DNA of 34,396 nt. It comes from Chryseobacterium sp. Leaf201. Its GTDB lineage: Bacteria > Bacteroidota > Bacteroidia > Flavobacteriales > Weeksellaceae. The position numbers were made by a program, and so were the translations under genes. The DNA lies in the NCBI RefSeq assembly GCF_001421435.1, contig NZ_LMKA01000080.1, positions 1 to 34,396 on the forward strand, in the 5' to 3' direction. Shown here piece after piece: positions 1 through 6,918 of this stretch; within the stretch, counting starts at the first letter, position 1; every line of letters begins with the position of its first letter. The notes below the pieces were generated by a model. The model worked only from the letters and a program-made list of their open reading frames with translations, was not told where the DNA came from and ran no database searches.

Positions 1-28
1 ATATTTTTATAAAATTAATAAAAAATAA

Positions 29-256
29 AGAATTGAAATTATTGAAAATGATGATAACTTATTTAACTTAAGGTCTTATTCTGATGTATTCCATAAATAA
101 TTTCCCGCTGCTTATGGCAATTACGCAGATGTTCATGTAGATTTAAAAATCAGAGAAAATAGCGTTAAAATTGATTGGAAAAGTTTTGGATATAAATTCA
201 ATGCCTTTAATTCCAGCAAAGATAAATGGATTAATTCCATCAAATTAATGACCTGA
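29..256 (+). pseudogene. Decayed gene remnant, in-frame stop
   Basis: One reading frame runs from a stop at 26-28 to a TGA at 254-256 and is interrupted only by a TAA at 98-100. The translation on both sides of that stop has ordinary protein composition, with pieces such as LFNLRSYSDVFHK before it and FPAAYGNYADVHVDLKIRE after it, ending in KDKWINSIKLMT. No start codon in a sensible place is visible. I do not recognise the family. The simplest reading is the C-terminal part of a gene that has lost its 5' end and gained a nonsense codon; chance open frame in AT-rich DNA is the alternative, but the mixed hydrophilic composition argues mildly against it. Confidence 0.4.
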
Positions 257-323
257 ATCACGAAACAAAGATCTCCGGTATATCCTTTTTTCCCTATTTT
301 TACTTCACAATTATAAATGAAAT

Positions 324-809
324 ATGAGAAAAACAGTTTTTGCAGGGATTATGGCTTTGGGAGGATTTTTAACAGCACAGGCACAGTGTAACACGGTATC
401 AACCATTACTGAAAATTTTGACACCTGGAAAGAGATCAGCAAATGCTGGACTGCGCAGCAGGGAAAAGCAATGCTGTACAGCACTGATAAAAAGATTGTT
501 TTTTATTCTATGACCAATCCGGGAGAAAATATGTTTCTGGTGACCCCGAAAATTAAGGCCGGAACCTACACCCTTACCCTTGACAGTTCAGACAACGGCG
601 GGAAAACCACCCTGGAACTGTTTTCCATAGGCAATACCTCAGATACAAAATCATATACTTCCATCACCAAACCTTCTGAAATAACAGGAGACCGGAAAGT
701 AATTACGGTTACTTTAAAGAAAGATGCCTACCTGGGGCTTAAAGTTTTGCTGAGCGGCATCCATCAGGCTGTTTATGTGGATAATTTTTCCCTGAAACCT
801 AAAAAATAA
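324..809 (+). CDS. Small exported protein, beta-sandwich-like
   Basis: A 161-residue protein with a clear Sec signal peptide: MRK, then a hydrophobic stretch (VFAGIMALGGFLTA), then AQAQ near residue 21 as the likely signal peptidase I site. The mature part is rich in beta-forming residues, with phrases such as NFDTWKEISKCWTAQQG near its start and VYVDNFSLKPKK at its end. This pattern is seen in the small jelly-roll modules that open or accompany flavobacterial secreted adhesins and hydrolases. There is no C-terminal type IX sorting domain, so it probably stays in the periplasm or is secreted another way. The function is unknown. It faces the acetyltransferase gene convergently, with a hairpin terminator between them. 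Confidence 0.75.
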   Translation: MRKTVFAGIMALGGFLTAQAQCNTVSTITENFDTWKEISKCWTAQQGKAMLYSTDKKIVFYSMTNPGENMFLVTPKIKAGTYTLTLDSSDNGGKTTLELFSIGNTSDTKSYTSITKPSEITGDRKVITVTLKKDAYLGLKVLLSGIHQAVYVDNFSLKPKK

Positions 810-900
810 CCGTTTAAAAGAGCATCAGAATTTAAGAAGCCTGCAAATTATTGCATCCGGTAAATATTTCAGCACAGAAACAAACAGTTTTTAATATGAA

Positions 901-939
901 AAGTAAATCGTCAGAAATTCAATTTTTGACGATTTACTT
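901..939. terminator. Bidirectional hairpin terminator
   Basis: Perfect 13-bp inverted repeat: AAGTAAATCGTCA at 901-913 and its complement at 927-939, with a 13-nt AT-rich loop. It lies between the convergent genes ending at 809 and 986, as expected for a shared terminator. The flanking T-tract is weak, so it may act mainly as a transcript-end stabiliser. Confidence 0.7.
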
Positions 940-985
940 CACATTTTATGCATTTGAGCCTGGTGAATATTTACGTTCTCCTTAA

Positions 986-1666
986 TTATTCTGATCCACA
1001 CTTGTGCGTGTTGTTAAACATAATAATATTTTTGGAAACCACCAGTTTCTGGGAGGTTTTCGCCTGGTAGATCAATGAACCTTTCTCTGTATTCTTGGTA
1101 ATAAAACAGTTGCCGCCTATAATATTATGGCTTCCGATCTGAACGCTTTCTTTAACGCCGGAATTGATGCCGAGAAAAGAATTATCACCAATGGTCACAT
1201 TTCCGGCTAAAGAAGTCCCGGACAGCAGGGCATTGTTCCCGATGCGGCAGTGATGGCCGATACGCGCCCCGATCAGCATACAGTTATCGCCAATGGTTGC
1301 ATAAGGCTGCAACACACTCGCCTGGTCAATAAAAACATTTCGCCCCGTCACGAGGTCCGGCCATACGCTTGCTTTAGAAGAAATGTAATTGGCAAAGCCA
1401 TATCCTGCTTCAAGAACTTTTTTAAAAATTATTTCACGGGCATTGTTTCTTCCCACTGCAATATGCATCAGGCAGGAATCGGGAGGGAACTGTTTCAGCA
1501 CATCTGAAAAACCCAGTACCGGAAGGCCGAAGTGGCTTGTCTCAGAAGCTTCAAGATAAGCTTCATCTACACAAAAAGCAACTACCTCGTAGCCGCTGTC
1601 ATACTGGAAGGAATAATAGATGAATTCAGCCATATGACCAACACCATATATCACAATTTGTTTCAT
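986..1666 (-). CDS. PglD/NeuD-type sugar O/N-acetyltransferase
   Basis: A 226-residue protein with the two-part layout of the NeuD/PglD/WbbJ-like sugar acyltransferases. Residues 1-100 form a Rossmann-like domain that opens with IVIYGVGHMAEF, a nucleotide-sugar-binding glycine pattern. From about residue 100 come left-handed beta-helix hexapeptide repeats (VTGRNVFIDQ, ATIGDNCMLIGARIG, GNVTIGDNSFLGINSG, VQIGSHNIIGGN). His138-His139 in the IGARIGHHCRIG segment match the position of the catalytic histidine of PglD. Such enzymes transfer acetyl from acetyl-CoA to an amino- or hydroxy-sugar used for surface glycans. No glycan genes are adjacent, so the substrate is unknown. The gene stands alone on the - strand with about 400 bp of AT-rich DNA upstream. 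Confidence 0.85.
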   Translation of the reverse strand: MKQIVIYGVGHMAEFIYYSFQYDSGYEVVAFCVDEAYLEASETSHFGLPVLGFSDVLKQFPPDSCLMHIAVGRNNAREIIFKKVLEAGYGFANYISSKASVWPDLVTGRNVFIDQASVLQPYATIGDNCMLIGARIGHHCRIGNNALLSGTSLAGNVTIGDNSFLGINSGVKESVQIGSHNIIGGNCFITKNTEKGSLIYQAKTSQKLVVSKNIIMFNNTHKCGSE

Positions 1667-2071
1667 AATTAAATAGCTTTTTTTTATTTAATATATCCAT
1701 GATAATGGCGTCCACTTTCATAATGTGAGCCTCAATTCATGAATTATTAGTTTCTTATTGAATTCGTTAACATATAATGTTATCGCTGTAAATATACAAT
1801 TGTTTAGGGTACTTTTATAAAAAAATGCGAATATAATAAAAAATTGATAACTCTACTTATTTCTTTGGCTTTTCTTAAAAATTAATTCATAAATAACCAA
1901 CTCATTTACAGTACTTTATTTTAATTTAAAAATTTTTATCTGAATAAAAAACTTTGAAAATTTTCTTTTCTTTCTTCTGAATAAATTAAAATCTGTTTTC
2001 CCAGGCTATCTTTGCGAAAGAATTAAAGAATTTCATTCCCATTTATGGCCACCTGAACTGCTGTTTTCTGA
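1667..2071. other. AT-rich intergenic spacer
   Basis: About 400 bp between the divergent acetyltransferase and the hydrolase remnant. No convincing open frame was seen. The only recognisable signal is a TATCTTTG promoter-like box at 2007-2014. Confidence 0.6.
2007..2014 (+). promoter_or_regulatory. Candidate Bacteroidota -7 promoter box
   Basis: TATCTTTG fits the TAnnTTTG -7 consensus of Bacteroidota sigma-ABfr promoters. No well-spaced -33 TTTG is visible, so the support is the -7 box alone. It would drive the remnant downstream and may be the surviving promoter of the lost gene. Confidence 0.4.
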
Positions 2072-2417
2072 GGAACGCTTTTAAAATTTAAGCAAGTTTA
2101 TTTAAATATAGTATCAATCAATGCAGCAGGTGCCGTGAAGAAATTAAAATCAAAAACCCCGGATTTCAGTTTAACAGAAAGTGATGTTAATGTCTGAGGC
2201 TATAAACTGGTTTCTCAAAAAGAGATTACAGGATGCCCTGGAACTGTTCAGGCTGAATGTCTATTTATATCCTGAAAGTGCCAATGCGTTTGACAGCCTG
2301 GGTGAAATTTATACCGAACCGGGAAACAAAAAATCAGCAGTGGAACACTACAGACAATCCCTGAAGCTTAACCCTCAGAATAAAAATGCCGGACAACAGA
2401 TCAAGAACCTACAATAG
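2072..2417 (+). pseudogene. Hydrolase C-terminal TPR remnant, frameshifted
   Basis: The last 70 or so codons encode a tetratricopeptide unit (RLQDALELFRLNVYLYPES, then ANAFDSLGEIYTEPGNKKSA and VEHYRQSLKLNPQNKNAG). This matches the TPR tail often found at the C-terminus of beta-lactamase-like serine hydrolases and alpha/beta hydrolases of Bacteroidota. In another frame just upstream, 2072-2194 reads into NAAGAVKKLKSKTPDF and SLTESDVNV, the linker that normally precedes this tail, then meets a TGA at 2195-2197; GYKLVSQK continues it to about 2220. The gene therefore carries a nonsense codon and a frameshift near the A-run at about 2215-2220, and its catalytic domain is missing. An intact frame starting with GTG at 2181 gives 78 residues, but it would begin inside a TPR linker and is unlikely to be a real start. 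Confidence 0.65.
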
Positions 2418-2495
2418 ACCCGTGTTCCGTTACAGGATAAAACCAGCATCAGAAAATTGGAATAAGAACAGAAATGTTCTCTATATCATTAACTA

Positions 2496-2523
2496 CACCG
2501 TCGGAATTTCCGGTGGTTTTTTT
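2496..2523 (+). terminator. Intrinsic terminator
   Basis: GC-rich imperfect stem ACCGTCGGAA / TTCCGGTGGT (two G-T wobbles) at about 2497-2517, followed at once by a run of seven T. It isolates the downstream stress-protein cassette from the remnant upstream. Confidence 0.7.
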
Positions 2524-2648
2524 ATGACCTGAAATATGATTTAAAAACAGATTTATCTGTTCAATAAAACTTAAAAAAGATAATTTATACCATAACTGCA
2601 TTGTTTTTTAACAGGAATTAAATCACTTTATTAAGATATTTGTCTTCG

Positions 2649-3575
2649 ATGCTTAAAAAATTTATGATGCACAGTTCTATTAATACGATACTGGTGACTA
2701 CTGATTTCTCGGGTAAGTCGGGCAACGCGGTTACCATGGCCTCCCATATGGCTGCCCGCCATGCCGCGCACCTCATTCTGTTCCATACGGTTAATAATTA
2801 TTTTATGACTGACAGAACAGGGAAACAGGTGATAAGTTCAGAAACAGTCCAGGACCATTATCTGAGAGCTGAACAGTCATTAAAAGATCTTGAAAATTCT
2901 TTAAGAGCACAGCATCCTCAATTAAACATTGAAATCCTTATTAAAAATGATACGTTAATCGCGGGTCTCAATGAAATTATTGGGCTCAGGGATGTGGACG
3001 TGGTCATCAGCGGTACTTCAGGAACCCAAAAGCTTAAGCAGCTTATATTAGGCTCCATGTCCTATGAAATTCTCACCGGGGCACATTGCTCCGTGATGCT
3101 GGTGCCGGAAACCTGGCATAAACATACTTTTGAAAACATTCTGGTCCCGGTAAGAATACTGGATAATTTAACGGAAAAGCTTGATCTCTCCATGGCAATC
3201 GCCAAAAAAAACAGAGGCGTCATCAGCCTTCTGGGAATCTGTGCAGAGCATGATATTCCCGAAATAAAAAGTGCCTACCTGGAGCTTCAGAAAACACTTG
3301 CTGAAAATACCCGGCAGTATCACGCGGAGTTTATGATAACCCGTGACAAAGCCATCCGGATTTCTGAGTTTTCCAGAGATGACCAGGCAGACCTCATTAT
3401 CCTCAATGATAAAGATGAAGACAGCTGGAAGTCTTTTTTTTCAGAAAACTTCTTCAAGCAGATGGTAAACAATACAGATGTTCCCTTGTTCTTTTTCAGG
3501 AATAAAAATAACAGAAATACCGGTACTTCGGACGGAACCAGTGGTTTTGACATCACCCTTCCCATCCCCGGATAA
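2649..3575 (+). CDS. Two-domain universal stress protein
   Basis: About 308 residues made of two tandem Usp modules. The first opens with NTILVTTDFSGKSGNA and ends with SGTSGTQKLKQLILGSMS, which fits the ATP-binding pattern G-2x-G-9x-G(S/T) exactly (about residues 122-136). The second module (from FENILVPVRILDN) keeps the fold but its end (IILNDKDEDSWKSFF) lacks the glycine pattern, so only the first half is likely to bind nucleotide. The protein is cytosolic; Usp proteins modulate survival under starvation or redox stress, but targets are seldom known. I place the start at ATG 2649 because an upstream TTG at 2640 is weaker; ATG 2664 and 2667 remain possible. It is followed after 10 bp by a GNAT gene in the same direction. 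Confidence 0.85.
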   Translation: MLKKFMMHSSINTILVTTDFSGKSGNAVTMASHMAARHAAHLILFHTVNNYFMTDRTGKQVISSETVQDHYLRAEQSLKDLENSLRAQHPQLNIEILIKNDTLIAGLNEIIGLRDVDVVISGTSGTQKLKQLILGSMSYEILTGAHCSVMLVPETWHKHTFENILVPVRILDNLTEKLDLSMAIAKKNRGVISLLGICAEHDIPEIKSAYLELQKTLAENTRQYHAEFMITRDKAIRISEFSRDDQADLIILNDKDEDSWKSFFSENFFKQMVNNTDVPLFFFRNKNNRNTGTSDGTSGFDITLPIPG

Positions 3576-3585
3576 AAAATAAAAT

Positions 3586-4035
3586 ATGATGATAACACTA
3601 CAGAAATATACAGCAGATAAAAAAGCCGATGAACCTCAGAAACAGGAAATCATCAGGTTCCTTTTTCAGCATCTTGAGCAGTATGGCGATCCGGAAGCGG
3701 ATATTTCAAATGCCGTAAGCTATGCGATGGGAGAACAGAACAAGCCGGGAGGCCTTATCATTACAGCAACGGAACAGGACAGCAACAGCCTGGCCGGTGC
3801 GGTAGTGATTAATAAAACCGGAATGGGCGGATATATACCGGAAAACATCCTGGTCTATATTGCCACCGATAAAGATGTGCGCGGAAAGGGCATCGGAAAA
3901 ATGTTAATGCAGGCGGCGGTTGATGCTTCGGAAGGAGATATCGCGCTCCACTGTGAGCCTGAAAACCCGGCCATGCATCTGTACAAGAAGCTTGGCTTTA
4001 CCAGTAAATATCTTGAAATGCGCTTAAAAAAATAA
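3586..4035 (+). CDS. GNAT-family N-acetyltransferase
   Basis: A 149-residue GNAT enzyme. Motif A, the acetyl-CoA pyrophosphate loop, is VRGKGIGKML at about residues 98-107. Motif B follows with the ENPAMHLYKKLGF segment, where the tyrosine near 133 is the usual general acid. It would transfer acetyl from acetyl-CoA to an amine; the acceptor cannot be read from sequence. The stop lies one base before the start of the racemase gene, so the two are almost certainly co-translated. That suggests, as inference only, an amino-acid or amino-acid-derived acceptor. The ATG could be at 3586 or 3589. Confidence 0.85.
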   Translation: MMITLQKYTADKKADEPQKQEIIRFLFQHLEQYGDPEADISNAVSYAMGEQNKPGGLIITATEQDSNSLAGAVVINKTGMGGYIPENILVYIATDKDVRGKGIGKMLMQAAVDASEGDIALHCEPENPAMHLYKKLGFTSKYLEMRLKK

Positions 4036-4036
4036 A

Positions 4037-5131
4037 ATGTCACACATTACTCTACACGCTCATAAATTAGCCCATAACTATCAGTATTTAAACCGTCTTT
4101 TCAGCGAGAATGGTATTGAATGGGCCGTTGTGGCAAAAGTGCTCTGCGGAAACGAAGAATTCTTAAAATGCCTGCTGGAAATCTGTGATAAAGATTTCTG
4201 CGACTCCCGGTTAACCAATTTAAGGCATATAAAAGAACTCTCCCCGGAAACACAGACCGTCTATATCAAGCCGCCTGCCAAAAGGCTGGTTCAAAGCATT
4301 GTCAAGTATGCCGATGTAAGCTTCAACAGCGAGATTGACACGATAAAGGCACTTTCCGAAGAAGCGGTGAAGCAGGATAAAATCCATAAAATCATTATTA
4401 TGGTGGAAATGGGCGAGCTCCGGGAAGGCATTATGGTAAAGGACCTGTCCAGGTTTTACCGTGAAGCCATTAAACTGCCTAATATTGAAATAACCGGACT
4501 CGGGACCAACCTGAAATGCCTGAACGGCATCCTTCCTGATGAGCAGAAACTATCTGAGCTTAACCGGTTCAAAGAAATGATCGAAGAATCTTACCACACC
4601 CGGATCCCTTATATTTCGGCAGGCTCTTCCGTAACCATTCCGCTTATTTTTAAAAACGAGGTGCCTGAGGGAATCAATCATTTCAGAGTCGGGGAAACCT
4701 TATTTTTCGGAACCGACGTGTATAACGATTCTGTTATTGAAGGCATGTACCAGGATGTCTTCAAGCTGACGGCAGAAATTATAGAAATCATTGAAAAACC
4801 GATGGTGCCCACAGGAGAAGTGGGAACCAACTTGTCCGGTGAAACGCCCACGCATGATGAAACCGACAGTGAAAAGACCGCTGTAAGGGCTATTGTGGAT
4901 GTCGGAATCCTGGATATTGACCCCAAACATATATGCCCTATTCCGCCGGGAATAGAAATATTAGGCGCGAGCTCTGATATGATGGTCCTGAACCTGTCTG
5001 ATAACCATTCCTGTTACCAGGTTGGCGACACGATAGATTTCAGCATGAACTACATGGCCGTCCTGCGCGCCATGAATTCTGTTTATGTTGATAAGATAAT
5101 TGATCATAAAATTACGGTACCGCACCCCTGA
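4037..5131 (+). CDS. Alanine/ornithine racemase-family PLP enzyme
   Basis: A 364-residue fold-type III PLP enzyme of the alanine racemase N-terminal superfamily. It most resembles the ornithine racemase (Orr)-like branch rather than cell-wall Alr. Lys34 in WAVVAKVLCGN is the expected Schiff-base lysine. Later family landmarks are EMGELREGIM, the GLGTNLKCLNG segment, the phosphate-binding ISAGSSVTIP stretch and HFRVGETLFFG. It should interconvert the L- and D-forms of an amino acid, perhaps ornithine or another basic residue. It sits one base after the GNAT gene, and an AraC regulator follows at 5187. The family is confident, the substrate is not. Confidence 0.8.
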   Translation: MSHITLHAHKLAHNYQYLNRLFSENGIEWAVVAKVLCGNEEFLKCLLEICDKDFCDSRLTNLRHIKELSPETQTVYIKPPAKRLVQSIVKYADVSFNSEIDTIKALSEEAVKQDKIHKIIIMVEMGELREGIMVKDLSRFYREAIKLPNIEITGLGTNLKCLNGILPDEQKLSELNRFKEMIEESYHTRIPYISAGSSVTIPLIFKNEVPEGINHFRVGETLFFGTDVYNDSVIEGMYQDVFKLTAEIIEIIEKPMVPTGEVGTNLSGETPTHDETDSEKTAVRAIVDVGILDIDPKHICPIPPGIEILGASSDMMVLNLSDNHSCYQVGDTIDFSMNYMAVLRAMNSVYVDKIIDHKITVPHP

Positions 5132-5186
5132 ACATGCAGTAAAGTGATGAATTTTTATTATATTTAATGATAAAACCGAAGAGGCT

Positions 5187-6062
5187 TTGAATCATAAAAT
5201 TCATGCATTATCCTTAAACAAGTTTAGAGATCATTCTGTATTACGAAATGAATTCCTGATCATGTCTTTTGCTGAGTTTAATGATAAATTACAGTCGGAT
5301 TCCCATTTTAAAAATAAATTCTATACGGTCCTGATTTTCCATGATGCAGCCGGCTCAATGACCATAGATAACCAGGAATTTGACCTGAAGCCCCGCAAGT
5401 TCTTTTTTATCAATTACAATCAGGTATATCATATAAAAAGCAATCATAACATTACCGGTGACGTGATTCTCTTTACCAAATCATTCTATAATTTCGTTTA
5501 TACAGGCAATAAAGTAATAAAAAGCGACACTGCGCTCAACAGTGTTTCGCCGGCGATTTTACCGGCTCCTGAAAACCAGAAAAACCTTCTGCAGACCTTT
5601 AAAGAATTGCAGGACGAGTACTGCTCTAGCAAATTGCTTAAGAAAGAAACCATCTGCCTTTTACTGAAGGTTTTTATGCTGAAATACATCCGGAATTCTA
5701 AAAAGAGCCGCATTGACCGGTCCCTTAACCACAAGAAAGAAATAACGGAAGATTTCGGGAACCTGGTCAACCAGCATTACAAAGAATGGAAAACCACTTC
5801 AAAGTATGCTGAAAAACTGAGCCTTACCCCTAACTATCTTAATGTTCTGGTAAAAGAGCACCTTGACATCACAGCCGGACAGGTAATTAAAAACCGGGTC
5901 ATTCTGGAAGCCGAACGGCTGCTGCTCCATACGACCCTTTCCGTAACGGAAATTTCTTATGAACTGGGTTTTAATGATAATTCGCACTTCGGAAAATACT
6001 TTAAATCCGTTAAAAACACCTCCCCAAAAACATACAGGCTGCTGAAAATAGCTGATCCCTGA
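5187..6062 (+). CDS. AraC-family transcriptional regulator
   Basis: A 291-residue protein with an N-terminal cupin-like sensing domain (about 15-130, including TVLIFHDAAGSMTIDN) and a C-terminal AraC double helix-turn-helix (about 185-285). The second helix-turn-helix has the classic ending VTEISYELGFNDNSHFGKYFKS, adjacent to KNTSPKTYR. The frame upstream has no ATG before a stop at 5148-5150, so TTG 5187 is taken as the start, preceded by a purine-rich GAAGAGG. An internal ATG in FLIMSF is possible but would cut the sensing domain. It lies 55 bp after the racemase gene in the same direction and may control that cassette. Confidence 0.85.
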   Translation: MNHKIHALSLNKFRDHSVLRNEFLIMSFAEFNDKLQSDSHFKNKFYTVLIFHDAAGSMTIDNQEFDLKPRKFFFINYNQVYHIKSNHNITGDVILFTKSFYNFVYTGNKVIKSDTALNSVSPAILPAPENQKNLLQTFKELQDEYCSSKLLKKETICLLLKVFMLKYIRNSKKSRIDRSLNHKKEITEDFGNLVNQHYKEWKTTSKYAEKLSLTPNYLNVLVKEHLDITAGQVIKNRVILEAERLLLHTTLSVTEISYELGFNDNSHFGKYFKSVKNTSPKTYRLLKIADP

Positions 6063-6098
6063 TAAACAACCACTATTGTTCAGGTATTTATTGATTCA

Positions 6099-6130
6099 AT
6101 TAAATGATTAAATGATTAAATGATTAAATA
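6099..6130 (+). repeat. 8-bp tandem repeat, four copies
   Basis: ATTAAATG is repeated three times perfectly and a fourth time with one change (ATTAAATA). It lies about 35 bp upstream of the tetR operator and promoter, in a leader of otherwise unremarkable AT-rich DNA. Confidence 0.85.
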
Positions 6131-6166
6131 AAAAAGATACATCTGTACAGAAAAAACTTGTTTAAT

Positions 6167-6179
6167 TGAACACCGTTCA
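6167..6179. promoter_or_regulatory. Probable TetR operator 1
   Basis: TGAACACCGTTCA is a perfect 5-3-5 palindrome. It ends one base before the -7 box of the tetR promoter, and a near-identical site lies before tolC, which fits autoregulation by the TetR protein. Confidence 0.65.
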
Positions 6180-6180
6180 T

Positions 6181-6188
6181 TAGATTTG
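6181..6188 (+). promoter_or_regulatory. tetR promoter -7 box
   Basis: TAGATTTG matches TAnnTTTG exactly. A TTG at 6158-6160 lies 20 bases upstream, suitable for the -33 element. The palindrome at 6167-6179 sits between the two boxes, so a bound repressor would block polymerase. Confidence 0.65.
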
Positions 6189-6261
6189 CAGATTATTAGC
6201 TGTTTCTTTTTAAAAAATTAAAACTGATATTTAAAAGCCCGGCATAAATATTATACTGCAT

Positions 6262-6873
6262 ATGAGCATCTCGGAAAGAAAAAATAAGGAAAAAATGGAA
6301 ATGCGTACACGTATTCTGGATGCGGCACGCAAAATATTCCTTCAGAAAGGCTATGAGAATACCAGTATGCGGAATATTGCCAGCGAGATCAGCTACAGTG
6401 CGGGTACTATTTATTTTCACTTTAAAGATAAAAGCGAGATCTTCCACGAACTTCATAAAGAAGGCTTCCGGTTACTGCTGACGCAACTGAGGGTTTTAGA
6501 CAGTGTGGCAGATCCTTTTGAGCGCCTGAAGGCAGTCGGCAGGGTATTTATCCAGTTTGCACAGGAGAATAAAGATTATTATAACCTGATGTTTATGGTA
6601 GAAGAGTCAGCTTCAGATTCCCCCGAAAGAGGAGGTTTCCAGATTGCCAAAGAGGCCATCAACCACCTGTTCGTTTTGATTAAGGAATGCCAGGATAAAG
6701 GGAGATTTACAGATATGGATACCGAATACTTTACCTTTATGGTGCTGTCATCAATCCATGGCATATGTGCCCTTTTCTGTAAAGACCGTACGGTGAGCTT
6801 TGAAAGCAAAACCAATGAAGAGCTGATGCAGAACGGGTACAACTGTTTCGTAAAGCTTCTGGAAAAAGGATAA
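6262..6873 (+). CDS. TetR/AcrR-family repressor of the efflux operon
   Basis: A 203-residue TetR-type regulator. The DNA-binding helix-turn-helix occupies about residues 12-60, with RTRILDAARKIFLQKGYENT followed by SMRNIASEISYSAGTIYFHF, the usual family signature. The rest is the all-helical ligand-binding and dimer domain. It begins the efflux cluster, and the matched palindromes at 6167 and 6895 suggest that it represses both itself and the tolC-led operon, with an efflux substrate as inducer. The stop codon forms the loop of a terminator hairpin. Confidence 0.9.
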   Translation: MSISERKNKEKMEMRTRILDAARKIFLQKGYENTSMRNIASEISYSAGTIYFHFKDKSEIFHELHKEGFRLLLTQLRVLDSVADPFERLKAVGRVFIQFAQENKDYYNLMFMVEESASDSPERGGFQIAKEAINHLFVLIKECQDKGRFTDMDTEYFTFMVLSSIHGICALFCKDRTVSFESKTNEELMQNGYNCFVKLLEKG

Positions 6874-6885
6874 TCCTTTTTTTTA
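6863..6885 (+). terminator. Hairpin terminator on the tetR stop codon
   Basis: AAAAAGGA at 6863-6870, loop TAA (the tetR stop codon), then TCCTTTTT at 6874-6881 and further T to 6884. It would separate tetR transcription from the pump genes, at least in part. Confidence 0.6.
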
Positions 6886-6888
6886 CCA

Positions 6889-6908
6889 TATAATTGAACA
6901 CTGTTTAA
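6889..6908 (+). promoter_or_regulatory. tolC promoter with TetR operator 2
   Basis: TATAATTG at 6889-6896 differs from the TAnnTTTG box by one base. It overlaps TTGAACACTGTTTAA at 6894-6908, whose core TGAACACTGTTTA differs from operator 1 at two positions and keeps the same spacing. The layout fits a weaker second repressor site controlling the pump genes. Confidence 0.55.
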
Positions 6909-6918
6909 AATAAATACA

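Noticed and set aside
2181..2417. Stand-alone 78-residue TPR protein
   Set aside because: The reading continues upstream in another frame as the usual linker of the same family, so it is better read as the tail of a broken gene.
6099..6130. Possible CRISPR-like repeat
   Set aside because: The unit is 8 bp with no spacers and no cas genes nearby; it is a simple tandem repeat.
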